A DNA stretch of 16,678 nucleotides from a bacterium (GCA_024278555.1 JAJRSX010000202.1:1-16678), one strand, 5' to 3'; shown: positions 1 through 8,273, numbered from the stretch's first letter. The notes: generated from the sequence alone by a model not told the origin. Numbers and translations: made by a program.

Positions 1-126
1 CCGGCTTCGGATCTGGGCCAGGTGAATCTGCGTGTCCCGATCACGCAGCTCCACCGGCAGGACACAAATCCGGCTCTTCCGGTCGCTCACGTCCACTCCG
101 ATCGTCTGCGTGGTAGCCCGCTTCAT
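1..126 (-). CDS. IS110-family transposase, N-terminal fragment (cut by window edge)
   Basis: The 42 visible residues begin MKRATTQTIGVDVSDRKSR. They match the start of IS110-family DEDD transposases, where the aspartate of the IGVDVSD segment is the first acidic residue of the RuvC-like catalytic core. The frame is open to position 1, so the remainder, including the C-terminal serine-containing domain of the family, lies outside the window. The start is supported by AGGAGA on the minus strand (plus positions 133-138), six bases before the ATG. Members of this family move without terminal inverted repeats and use an element-encoded bridge RNA; that is family knowledge, not seen here. The gene points away from argF. 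Whether the full element is intact cannot be judged from this end. Confidence 0.8.
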   Translation of the reverse strand, partial: MKRATTQTIGVDVSDRKSRICVLPVELRDRDTQIHLAQIRSR

Positions 127-146
127 GGTCGTTCTCCTTTGCTTGT

Positions 147-214
147 GGGCTCCGGGCCCGTGGTTAGCATTGAGCCAGGTGAGAACCTGAGCCCGCGAGG
201 AGAGCGGCCTCCTC
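147..214 (-). ncRNA. Hairpin cluster in the IS110 leader, possible bridge RNA segment
   Basis: Three short hairpins follow one another upstream of the transposase start. They are GAGGAG/CTCCTC (197-202 with 209-214), CAGGT/ACCTG with a four-base loop (176-180 with 185-189), and GGGC/GCCC (147-150 with 156-159). In the IS110 subgroup the bridge RNA is encoded in the non-coding end upstream of the transposase, and it folds into successive stem-loops. The position and the fold fit that, but I cannot identify target- or donor-binding loops or the element boundary. The stems are short, so chance pairing in GC-rich DNA remains possible. Confidence 0.3.
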
Positions 215-296
215 ATCCCATCTCCGCGCGAGAACCCACCCGACAATGATGGGCTGGCGCCTCTCCCTTTCCCCCCCGCCCCACGATCTGCCATCC

Positions 297-317
297 TTCC
301 CGCTTCCCGCTTCCCGC
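297..317 (+). repeat. Three tandem copies of TTCCCGC upstream of argF
   Basis: The heptamer TTCCCGC is repeated exactly three times, ending 21 bases before the argF ATG. A run of seven C lies just upstream at 271-277. Other gaps in this window carry 7-bp tandem repeats of different sequence, so this looks like one member of a class of heptameric short repeats. Confidence 0.8.
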
Positions 318-338
318 GCCGTCGCGCGGCCGACTGCC

Positions 339-1277
339 ATGGCCACGAAACGTGACTTTCTCACCCTCGCCGACTGGTCGCACGAGGAGCTTGCCGCGCT
401 CCTCGACGACGCCGCCCGCCTGAAGGCGGAGCTCAAGGCGGGCCGCCCCCACCCCCTGCTCGCCGGCAAGAGCCTGGGGATGATCTTCGAGAAGGCGTCG
501 ACCCGCACCCGGGTCTCCTTCGAGACCGGGATGTTCCAGCTCGGCGGCCATGCCCTGAACCTCTCGGGGCGAGACATGCAGCTCGGCCGCGGCGAGACCC
601 TGGAGGACACCGCCCACGTCCTCTCCCGCTACCTCGACGGGATCCTCATCCGCACCTTCGGCCACGACAAGCTGGAGCGGCTGGCCGCGGCGGCGTCGAT
701 CCCGGTGATCAACGGCCTCACCGACACCTACCACCCGTGCCAGGTCCTCACCGACCTCTTCACCCTGCGCGAGCGGTTCGGCGACCTGACCGGCATGGGC
801 GTCGCCTTCGTCGGTGACGGCAACAACATGGCCCACTCGTGGCTCCTCGGCGCCGCCCTCTTCGGGATGGACTTCCGCCTCGCAACCCCCCCCGGCTACC
901 GGCCGGACGGGGCGGTGGTGGCCCGCGCCGAGGAGATCGCCCAGACCCACGGTGCCACCCTCTCCATCGGCGACGACCCGGCGGCGGCGGTGGACGGGGT
1001 GGTGGCGGTGCACACCGACACCTGGGTCTCCATGGGCGACGAGGCGAGCGAGGCGGAACGGCTCGCCGCCTTCCAGCCGTACCGGGTGGACGCGGCCCTC
1101 ATGGCCCACGCCGCCGACGACGCGGTCTTCATGCACTGCCTCCCGGCCCACCGGGGAGACGAGGTAACCGCGGAGCTCTTCGACGGCCCCCGCTCGATCG
1201 TCTTCGACCAGGCGGAGAACCGGCTGCACGTCCAAAAGGCGATCCTCGTGCGGCTGCTGGCGCAGCCGCACGAGTAG
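339..1277 (+). CDS. argF: Ornithine carbamoyltransferase
   Basis: This 312-residue cytoplasmic enzyme joins carbamoyl phosphate to ornithine to make citrulline, the sixth step of arginine synthesis. The carbamoyl-phosphate loop STRTR is at residues 54-58 and HPCQ at 132-135. The ornithine-binding segment DTWVSMG is at 227-233, and the HCLP motif with the active-site cysteine is at 266-269. Length is normal for the family (about 305-335). The frame is open back to 246, but the extra residues are a proline-rich translation of the TTCCCGC repeats, so I use the ATG at 339, which gives the usual N-terminus. No clear Shine-Dalgarno sequence precedes it. argG and argH follow on the same strand. The usual upstream partners argB or argD are absent; an IS110 element lies there instead. 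The TAG stop lies inside a GAGTAGG/AAGTAGA repeat. Confidence 0.97.
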   Translation: MATKRDFLTLADWSHEELAALLDDAARLKAELKAGRPHPLLAGKSLGMIFEKASTRTRVSFETGMFQLGGHALNLSGRDMQLGRGETLEDTAHVLSRYLDGILIRTFGHDKLERLAAAASIPVINGLTDTYHPCQVLTDLFTLRERFGDLTGMGVAFVGDGNNMAHSWLLGAALFGMDFRLATPPGYRPDGAVVARAEEIAQTHGATLSIGDDPAAAVDGVVAVHTDTWVSMGDEASEAERLAAFQPYRVDAALMAHAADDAVFMHCLPAHRGDEVTAELFDGPRSIVFDQAENRLHVQKAILVRLLAQPHE

Positions 1278-1360
1278 GAAGTAGAGGGGGGGAGGTCATC
1301 AGGTCGATGCGGAGCTATTGCCAGGGCAAGTAGCATCTCCCCCCTTTCTACTTTCTACTT
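1274..1360. repeat. Inverted repeat with 7-bp units between argF and argG
   Basis: The left arm (1279-1294: AAGTAGA followed by a G run) and the right arm (1337-1353: a C run followed by TTTCTACTT) are near-complementary, with about 42 bases between them. Each arm carries 7-bp units: GAGTAGG, AAGTAGA on the left and TTTCTAC, TTTCTAC, TTCACTT on the right. The loop is too long and a T tract is missing, so a simple intrinsic terminator is unlikely. The left arm includes the argF stop codon. Confidence 0.65.
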
Positions 1361-1392
1361 CACTTCCCCTCCCCTATCCGCGAGCCCCTCCC

Positions 1393-2595
<1,203 letters not shown>

Positions 2596-2628
2596 GGCGC
2601 GCCCCGTGCCACCCGGGAGGCAAGAATT

Positions 2629-2886
2629 CACCGCAGAGGCGCAGGGGGCGCAGAGGGGGTGCCGGCTTGCCGGTTGGGTGACGCGAGCCGCGTCACAGCT
2701 CCGAGCCCCATCCTTAACAGCCCTTCCACCATGAAGGGCATGAAAGATAGGAAGGCCTGGGATCTCCATTCTTCATGCCCTTCATGGTGAAAGGGCTGTT
2801 TGCCCGAAAGGTGAGGCCGCACCCAGGCGACGCGCTTCGCGCCACAAACCCCCGGTTCCCACACCCCCTCTGCCCCCTCTGCGGTG
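2629..2886. repeat. Nested palindromic element between argG and argH
   Basis: The 378-bp gap holds a layered inverted repeat. The outer arms, at 2629-2661 and 2860-2886, both start from CACCGCAGAGG and reach AGAGGGGGTG, with an indel between them. The inner arms, 2716-2744 and 2772-2800, are 29 bp each with one mismatch and contain CCATGAAGGGCATGAA. They enclose 27 bases. Smaller hairpins lie between: CCGGC/GCCGG at 2662-2673, GTGACGCG/CGCGTCAC with a three-base loop at 2678-2696, and CGCG/CGCG at 2831-2841. No transposase or plausible coding frame lies inside. The arm motifs resemble dispersed intergenic repeats seen in many bacterial genomes. Confidence 0.8.
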
Positions 2887-2924
2887 GCCCTGTCCCCGCC
2901 CCTGCCCGGGCGGACGAAATCCGC

Positions 2925-2930
2925 TATCCT
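2925..2930 (+). promoter_or_regulatory. Possible -10 element for argH
   Basis: TATCCT, set in the context CCGCTATCCTGCGCC, resembles a sigma-70 type -10 hexamer with a GC-rich discriminator. It would start transcription about 35 bases before argH. No good -35 hexamer is visible at 16-18 bp spacing, so this is weak. Confidence 0.25.
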
Positions 2931-2973
2931 GCGCCGCCTCGTAGCCCACCGAGCCATCACCCGACTGAACGCC

Positions 2974-4383
2974 ATGTCCGACAAGCCGCAAAAAAAGCCG
3001 TGGGGCGGCCGCTTCCACGATGCCACCGACCGCTTCGTGGAGCGGTGGCAGGCCTCCATCGCCTATGACCAGCGCCTCGCCGCGGTGGACATCGTCGGCT
3101 CCATCGCCCACGCCCACATGCTCGCCAAGCAGGGAATCGTCCCGGTGGACGAGGTAGAGCAGATCGTCGCGGCGCTGCACGAGATCCGCGAGGAGATCGA
3201 GACGGGCACCTTCGTCTTCTCCGACGCGCTGGAGGATATTCACATGAACGTGGAGGCGCGGCTGATCGACAAGGTGGGCGCGGTCGGCGGCAAGCTGCAC
3301 ACGGCGCGGTCACGCAACGACCAGGTGGCCACCGACATCCGCCTCTACCTTCGCGACGAGGTCTCCGCCCTGTCGCACCAGCTCGTTGAGCTGCAACGGG
3401 TCCTGGTGGACCAGGCGGAGGCGCACGCCGAGGTGGTCTTCCCCGGCTTCACCCACATGCAGACGGCACAGCCGGTGGTCTTCGGCCACCACCTCCTCGC
3501 CTACTACGAGATGGTGGCGCGCGACCACGGGCGGCTTGCCGACGCCTACCGGCGGCTCAACCAGCTCCCCCTCGGCGCCGGCGCCCTGGCCGGCACCACC
3601 TTCCCCATCGACCGCCTCGCCGTCGCCCGCGAGCTCGGCTTCGACGGGGTCTGCCGCAACTCGCTCGATGGGGTCTCCGACCGCGACTTCGCCATCGAGC
3701 TCCTCGCCGCCCTCAGCCTCATCATGGTCCACCTCTCCCGGTTGGCCGAGGAGCTGGTCCTCTGGTCGTCGCCGCCGTTTCGCCTGGTCCATCTGCCCGA
3801 GGGGTACTGCACCGGCTCGTCGATCATGCCGCAGAAGCGCAACCCGGACGTGCCCGAGCTGATCCGCGGCAAGAGCGGCCGGGTCTTCGGCGACCTCACC
3901 GCCCTGCTCACCCTGATGAAGGGGCTGCCCCTCGCCTACAACAAGGACATGCAGGAAGACAAAGAGCCGCTCTTCGACGCGGTGGACACGGTGCGCGACT
4001 GTCTCACCGCGATCACCGGCCTGATGGCGGGGCTCACGGTGCACGGCGACCGTGCCCGCGAGCTCGCCGGCCAGGGGTTCGCCACCGCCACCGACCTCGC
4101 CGACGCCCTGGTGCGCACCGGCCTCCCCTTCCGCGATGCCCACGAGGTGGTGGGCAAGCTGGTGGCGCGGGCGGAGGCGGCGGGGTGCGACCTCGCCGAG
4201 CTCCCGGGCGAGGCGCTCACCGAGTTGGCCCCGGGCGCCGACGCCGACCTCTTGCACAAACTCACCGTGGACGGCTCAGTGGCCGCCCGCGCTGCCCTCG
4301 GCGGCACCGCCCCGGCCCAGGTGCTGGAGGCGGTACGCGACGCGCGCATCGCCCTCAAGCATCACAACTCCAAAATGCGCTGA
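2974..4383 (+). CDS. argH: Argininosuccinate lyase
   Basis: This 469-residue enzyme of the fumarase/aspartase superfamily splits argininosuccinate into arginine and fumarate, the last step of the pathway. The superfamily signature GSSIMPQKRN is at residues 281-290, with the catalytic serine in the GSS loop (Ser283 by analogy). The T-H-M-Q segment (T160-H161) supplies the conserved active-site histidine, and TARSRNDQ is at 110-117. Length fits the family (about 455-475). I chose the ATG at 2974 because it gives the typical MSDKPQKKPWGGRF start; the open frame back to 2884 runs through the intergenic repeat. No clear Shine-Dalgarno sequence is visible. The TGA stop sits in the loop of a perfect 10-bp inverted repeat. 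Confidence 0.98.
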   Translation: MSDKPQKKPWGGRFHDATDRFVERWQASIAYDQRLAAVDIVGSIAHAHMLAKQGIVPVDEVEQIVAALHEIREEIETGTFVFSDALEDIHMNVEARLIDKVGAVGGKLHTARSRNDQVATDIRLYLRDEVSALSHQLVELQRVLVDQAEAHAEVVFPGFTHMQTAQPVVFGHHLLAYYEMVARDHGRLADAYRRLNQLPLGAGALAGTTFPIDRLAVARELGFDGVCRNSLDGVSDRDFAIELLAALSLIMVHLSRLAEELVLWSSPPFRLVHLPEGYCTGSSIMPQKRNPDVPELIRGKSGRVFGDLTALLTLMKGLPLAYNKDMQEDKEPLFDAVDTVRDCLTAITGLMAGLTVHGDRARELAGQGFATATDLADALVRTGLPFRDAHEVVGKLVARAEAAGCDLAELPGEALTELAPGADADLLHKLTVDGSVAARAALGGTAPAQVLEAVRDARIALKHHNSKMR

Positions 4384-4395
4384 CACGCATTTTGG
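4370..4395. repeat. Perfect 10-bp hairpin spanning the argH stop
   Basis: CCAAAATGCG (4370-4379) pairs exactly with CGCATTTTGG (4386-4395). The TGA stop is in the six-base loop. The last codons of argH form the left arm. It might act as part of a bidirectional terminator between argH and the facing TPR gene. Confidence 0.7.
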
Positions 4396-4400
4396 AAGAG

Positions 4401-4423
4401 AGGGGGACGCGTGGCGTCCCCCT
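4401..4423. terminator. Strong GC-rich stem-loop between convergent argH and TPR gene
   Basis: AGGGGGACGC pairs perfectly with GCGTCCCCCT across the loop GTG. It lies 17 bases after the argH stop and downstream of the opposing TPR gene. The stem is stable enough for a terminator, but no T tract follows on either strand, so termination is inferred from position. Confidence 0.5.
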
Positions 4424-4481
4424 TCAGATTGGGACGCCGATCTCGGAGTCGGGACATCGCGCCCCGTTCTTCCCGAACCGA

Positions 4482-4568
4482 GGTAGGAACGAGCTCCTGC
4501 TCGCGATACGGGCCATAGGCCCGCCGCGGCCACAGGCCGCGGTTCGCGAGCGGAAGCTCGCTCCTACC
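4482..4568. repeat. REP-like palindromic element, copy 1
   Basis: Two 25-bp outer arms, 4482-4506 and 4544-4568, match in 22 of 25 positions as an inverted repeat. The head reads GGTAGGAGCGAGC from the right-hand side. Each arm also folds on itself (CGAGC/GCTCG). Between the arms lie two tight hairpins with three-base loops: CGGGCC-ATA-GGCCCG (4509-4523) and CCGCGGCC-ACA-GGCCGCGG (4524-4542). The head resembles proteobacterial REP sequences. The TAG stop of the TPR gene is part of the right-hand head. Confidence 0.8.
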
Positions 4569-6660
4569 GAGCGCAGCCGGCGAGCAGGGTGGCGACGTCG
4601 CGGTAGCCGGGGGAGGCGGCCTCGATCTGTTCGAGCTGCGCCTGCGCGTCTGCGGTCTCACCACGCTCCAGGTGGAGCAGGGCGAGCTCGTAGCGGGCCT
4701 CCACCACCTCGTCCCCGTCATCGGCGCGCGACAGGAAGGTGCAGAAGGCCGCCACCGCTGGATCGCCCTCCCCATGCATCACGTAACACCGCCCCAAGAG
4801 GAGGTAGGCCGCCGCCGGCGGCCCATCGCACTGGGTGGCGACGAGCGCCTCGCCCAACGCCTCTTCCACCATCCCCATCTCCAGGTAGGAGGCGGCGAGC
4901 TCCAGGTGGAGGCGCGGATCCTCCTCCGTGGAATCGTCCTCGCCAACCAAATCCGACAGGAGGGAGGTCATCTGCCGCTCGATCCCATCCTCGAAGAGCT
5001 GCTCCTCTTCCCGCAACCCGGTGTCGCCGGCGAGCCGGCGTGCCTTCTCCAGGCCGACGGTGGCCTCCGGGAGGCCGGGCTCGGCGGCGAGGATGCGCTC
5101 GTAGATTGCCATCGCCTCGTCGAACAGGGTGCCCGCCACGTAGATGTCCGCCTCGGCGAGGAGGTCGGCCACCGCCCCGGTGGGGACCGCGCCGGCAGTG
5201 GGCGGCGCCGGAGACGGATCCCCGTCGTCGTCCTCGACCGCCGTACCGTGCTCAACCGTCTCCGCCAGCGGGGGCTCAGGGTCGGCAGTGTCGTCGGTGG
5301 CTGTCGTTGCCTCTAGGCCGAGGCGGGCCATCGCCTCCACCACCCGCGGGTGGTCGGGGACGACCTCCATGAGGCCGCGCCAAGCCGCCGCCGCCTCCTC
5401 GCCCATGCCGATCTCTTCATAGAACTTCGCCTCGGTGACCAGGCGATCCACATCGGCCTCGTCAACCACCGACGCCGCCACCGCCTCGGTCGGGGGGACC
5501 ACCTCTTCCACGCTCGCGGTGTCCTGATCGAAGACCGCCGGGAAGTCATCCAACTCGACCGCCGGCGTCTCGGCACCATCCGCGAGGACCACCTCGTCGG
5601 CCTCCACCTCCGGGGACGCGGTCGCCGCCGTCTCATCGTCGACGCGCAGGGCCGTGGGATCGAAACCGTCCACCGCGTCGCTGTCCAACTCGACGGCCGG
5701 CGCCGACGTCGCGTCGATCTCCGCCTCGTCTGCAGCCTCGATCGTGTCAGAGGTGAACGGCGCGGCATCGCCGTCGCCGCTCACCGCGCGCAGGGCCGCC
5801 TCCAGCTCCTGGTTCATCGGGTTGAGGGCCGACGCCTTCTGGTACTGGGCGATCGCCTCTTCCGTGCGGCCCTGGGAGGCCAGGAGGTCGCCATACCCCT
5901 TGAGGAGCTCCCAGTCGGACTCGACGTAGTCACCGAGCCGCCCCATGTAGGCGTCCGCCTCGGCGTAGTCCTCCTCCACCATGGCGATGTGGAGGATACC
6001 GTGGAGGGCGTCACGGTTGCCCGCCTTCTGCCCGAGGCTGGAGAGACAGAGCTCACGGGCGCGGCGCAGGTCGCCCATCTCGATGAGCCGCCGGGCGGTG
6101 CGCCCGTATTGGTTCGACGCCTCCTCCTTCATCCCCTCCTTGGCGTACATGCGCCCCAGATCGGCATTGAGCTCGACGTTGTCCGGGAGGAGGTCGGCGA
6201 GGCGCTGGAACACTGCGAGGGCGTCGCGAATGGCGCCCGCCTCCTGGTAGCGCTGCGCCGCCAGGAGGTAGGCCTCCTTGGCGTTGGCCACCATTCCACG
6301 ACGTTGATTGAGATCGCCGAGGCGCACGTACATCTCGGTGGCGCAGACGTCGTCGGGGAACTGCTTGAGGATCTTTTTGATCACCGCGATCGACTTGACC
6401 ACCAGATCCTCTTCGAGGAACTGGTCGCATGCCGATTTGTAGAGGTCGAGGGCGTCGTCGCGCGACCCCTTCTCCAGCTTCATGTCACCGAGCTGGTTGA
6501 GCTGGTCGCCGGTGGCGATGCCGCTCGCCACCCGCGCCTCCAAACGGGCGAACTTCTCCTCGCGATCCGCCGCCAGGGGGTTGATCCGCCGTTTGAGAAA
6601 GGCAAGCAGGCCGCCCCGACGCACCGGGACCGCACCGGTGGCCTCGGTCAGATCGCTCAT
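4564..6660 (-). CDS. Large cytoplasmic tetratricopeptide-repeat protein
   Basis: This 698-residue protein has no signal peptide. A short basic segment (residues 12-26) is followed by a run of TPR-like helix pairs at about 50-295, with units such as GDMKLEKGSRDDALDLYKSA and GDLLASQGRTEEAIAQYQKA. A long acidic linker (about 296-405) contains PAVELD twice (321-326 and 366-371). A TPR pair lies at about 405-450, a second acidic/proline linker at about 451-495, and more TPR at about 496-545 and 580-690. Such proteins are scaffolds for protein complexes; the partner is unknown. The open frame extends to a TTG at 6711, but I prefer the ATG at 6660, with GGAA about 10 bases upstream. It is divergent from dxr and convergent with argH. 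The TAG stop is supplied by a REP-like head. Confidence 0.85.
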   Translation of the reverse strand: MSDLTEATGAVPVRRGGLLAFLKRRINPLAADREEKFARLEARVASGIATGDQLNQLGDMKLEKGSRDDALDLYKSACDQFLEEDLVVKSIAVIKKILKQFPDDVCATEMYVRLGDLNQRRGMVANAKEAYLLAAQRYQEAGAIRDALAVFQRLADLLPDNVELNADLGRMYAKEGMKEEASNQYGRTARRLIEMGDLRRARELCLSSLGQKAGNRDALHGILHIAMVEEDYAEADAYMGRLGDYVESDWELLKGYGDLLASQGRTEEAIAQYQKASALNPMNQELEAALRAVSGDGDAAPFTSDTIEAADEAEIDATSAPAVELDSDAVDGFDPTALRVDDETAATASPEVEADEVVLADGAETPAVELDDFPAVFDQDTASVEEVVPPTEAVAASVVDEADVDRLVTEAKFYEEIGMGEEAAAAWRGLMEVVPDHPRVVEAMARLGLEATTATDDTADPEPPLAETVEHGTAVEDDDGDPSPAPPTAGAVPTGAVADLLAEADIYVAGTLFDEAMAIYERILAAEPGLPEATVGLEKARRLAGDTGLREEEQLFEDGIERQMTSLLSDLVGEDDSTEEDPRLHLELAASYLEMGMVEEALGEALVATQCDGPPAAAYLLLGRCYVMHGEGDPAVAAFCTFLSRADDGDEVVEARYELALLHLERGETADAQAQLEQIEAASPGYRDVATLLAGCAR

Positions 6661-6765
6661 TTCGCTATTTCCGAAGCCGAACAAGGGAGCCTCCTTCACC
6701 ACAGTTACCAACCGCCGCTGCGCCGCCTTATCGACAAGCCATGCCCGCAGGTTGATCGGCGATGG

Positions 6766-6915
6766 GACAGCGGACAGCTTTCAGCTAACGGGTTTCAGCT
6801 TTTCGGAGAGAGGGGGGGCTTGCGGTTGTACTGCAGACCCCGGTTCGCTGGTTGAAGGAGACGATGTGTCCGCTGTCCGCTGTCCGCTGAAAGCTGTTCG
6901 CTGAAAGCTGAAAGC
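6766..6915. repeat. Mirror pair of 7-bp tandem arrays between the TPR gene and dxr
   Basis: The right array (6867-6915) is exactly seven 7-bp units of the form TGNNNGC: TGTCCGC three times, then TGAAAGC, TGTTCGC, TGAAAGC and TGAAAGC. The left array (about 6766-6801), read on the minus strand, has units TGAAACC, CGTTAGC, TGAAAGC, TGTCCGC and a degraded TGTCCCA. Both arrays therefore read outward, one toward each divergent gene, across a 65-bp spacer with a run of seven G. The 322-bp gap 6661-6982 holds no other gene that I can see. Confidence 0.85.
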
Positions 6916-6966
6916 CCCCTCGTGGATGGATACCGCCGCCCCCGGCCCACTCCCCCACCCCCGTGC

Positions 6967-6972
6967 TACCCT
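6967..6972 (+). promoter_or_regulatory. Possible -10 element very close to dxr
   Basis: TACCCT, in the context GTGCTACCCTCCGCG, ends 10 bases before the dxr ATG. If it is used, the transcript would have almost no leader. No clear -35 is present, so support is weak. Confidence 0.2.
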
Positions 6973-6982
6973 CCGCGGCTCC

Positions 6983-8143
6983 ATGCGCAACATCTCCCTC
7001 CTCGGCGCCACCGGCTCCATCGGCCGCTCGACCCTCGACCTCGTGCGCCGCTACCCGGAGGCGGTGCGGGTGGTGGGGCTCACCGCCCACACGCGGGTCG
7101 CCGCCCTGGCCGAGGCGATCACCGAGTTTTGCCCAGCGGTGGCCGCGATCGCCGACCCCACCCTCCTCCCCGAGCTCCGCGAGCGGGTCGGCGACGCCCC
7201 CACCGAGCTGGTCGCCGGGCCGGAGGGGGTGGTGCAGGTCGCCACCCAGGCCGAGTGCGACACGGTGCTTGCCGCCATCGTCGGCGGCGCCGGCCTCGCC
7301 CCGACCCTGGCCGCCGCCCGCGCCGGCAAGGACATCGCCCTGGCCAACAAAGAGGCCCTGGTGATGGCCGGTGACCTCTTTCTTCGGGGGATGGCCGCCG
7401 GGGGCGGACGGCTCATCCCGGTGGACTCGGAGCACTCGGCGGTCTACCAGTGCCTCCGGGGGTGCCGGATCGAGGACGTGCGCCGGATCATCCTCACCGC
7501 CTCGGGCGGCCCTTTCCACGGCCGCCCGGAGATCGACCTTGCCGCGGTCACCCGCGCCCAGGCACTCAACCACCCCAACTGGTCGATGGGCGAGAAGATC
7601 ACCATCGACTCCGCCACCCTCATGAACAAGGGGCTGGAGGTGATCGAGGCCCGCTACCTCTTCACCGGCGACCACGGCGCGGCGACCATCGACGTGGTGA
7701 TCCACCCCGAGTCGATCGTCCACTCGGTGGTCGAGCTGTGCGACGGCCAGATGCTCGCCCAGCTCGGCATGCCGGACATGCGCGGCCCCATCGCCTACGC
7801 CCTCACCGGTCCGCGGCGGGCCGCCGACGTGATGCCCCGCCTCGACCTCACCGCCACCCCGCTGCATTTCACCACCCCAGACCTCGACCGCTTCCCCTGC
7901 CTCCGCCTCGGCTTCGACGCCCTCGCCGGGGGCGGCCCCTTGCCGTGCGTCCTCAACGGAGCCAACGAGACCGCGGTCGCCGCCTTCCTCGACAACGCCA
8001 TCCCCTTCACCGCCATCCCCGAGGTGATCGAAGCGGTGATGGCCGCGTGCACCGCCCCGGCGCCGGCCACCCTCGAGGAGGTCCTGGAGATCGACCGCTG
8101 GGCGAGGGAGCGGGCGAGCGGAGAGGTCACCCGAAAAGGGTAG
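6983..8143 (+). CDS. dxr: 1-deoxy-D-xylulose 5-phosphate reductoisomerase
   Basis: This 386-residue cytoplasmic enzyme converts 1-deoxy-D-xylulose 5-phosphate to 2-C-methyl-D-erythritol 4-phosphate with NADPH, the committed step of the MEP isoprenoid pathway. The nucleotide-binding GATGSIG is at residues 8-14 and ANKEALVMAG at 121-130. The metal-binding segment PVDSEHS supplies Asp148 and Glu150, and MNKGLEVIEA supplies Glu219. The flexible-loop region NHPNWSMGEKITIDSATL is present, and the C-terminal helical domain is complete (LNGANETAV). Length is normal. I chose the ATG at 6983 over the open frame from 6926 because it gives the usual MRNISLLGATGSIG start. No Shine-Dalgarno sequence is evident. 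The usual genomic partners (cdsA, rseP) are not adjacent. The TAG stop is part of a GGGTAGGAG repeat head. Confidence 0.97.
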   Translation: MRNISLLGATGSIGRSTLDLVRRYPEAVRVVGLTAHTRVAALAEAITEFCPAVAAIADPTLLPELRERVGDAPTELVAGPEGVVQVATQAECDTVLAAIVGGAGLAPTLAAARAGKDIALANKEALVMAGDLFLRGMAAGGGRLIPVDSEHSAVYQCLRGCRIEDVRRIILTASGGPFHGRPEIDLAAVTRAQALNHPNWSMGEKITIDSATLMNKGLEVIEARYLFTGDHGAATIDVVIHPESIVHSVVELCDGQMLAQLGMPDMRGPIAYALTGPRRAADVMPRLDLTATPLHFTTPDLDRFPCLRLGFDALAGGGPLPCVLNGANETAVAAFLDNAIPFTAIPEVIEAVMAACTAPAPATLEEVLEIDRWARERASGEVTRKG

Positions 8144-8273
8144 GAGGGTGTTGTCCCCCCGATCCCGGCCCGCAGGGCCGGCCGGGGCCGGAGGCCCCGG
8201 GTTGCGGGCGCAACCCGCTCCTACCCATAGGACCGAGGGTCCGGCTTTCCGGGAGGAGAAGCCGGGTAGGAGC
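8138..8273. repeat. REP-like palindromic element, copy 2, with extra head
   Basis: GGGTAGGAG heads occur at 8138 (plus), 8218-8226 (minus) and 8264-8272 (plus). Between the first two lie hairpins CCGGCCC-GCA-GGGCCGG (8165-8181), CCGGGGCC-GGA-GGCCCCGG (8182-8200) and GGGTTGCG-GG-CGCAACCC (8199-8216). GCTCCTACCC (8217-8226) and GGGTAGGAGC (8264-8273) form a perfect 10-bp inverted repeat enclosing GGACC-GAG-GGTCC and CCGGCTT/AAGCCGG hairpins. The plan matches copy 1 at 4482-4568 although the stems differ in sequence. It begins at the dxr stop codon. Confidence 0.75.

Noticed and set aside
22-249. 75-codon plus-strand open frame at the window start
   Set aside because: It overlaps the transposase start on the other strand and its leader hairpins; the transposase frame has family similarity and a good ribosome-binding site.
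213-1271. Long minus-strand open frame opposite argF (352 codons)
   Set aside because: It mirrors argF, has biased Gly/Val/Glu/His composition and matches no family; it is a GC-rich shadow.
6867-6915. CRISPR-like array
   Set aside because: The units are 7 bp in direct tandem with no spacers, and no cas genes are present.
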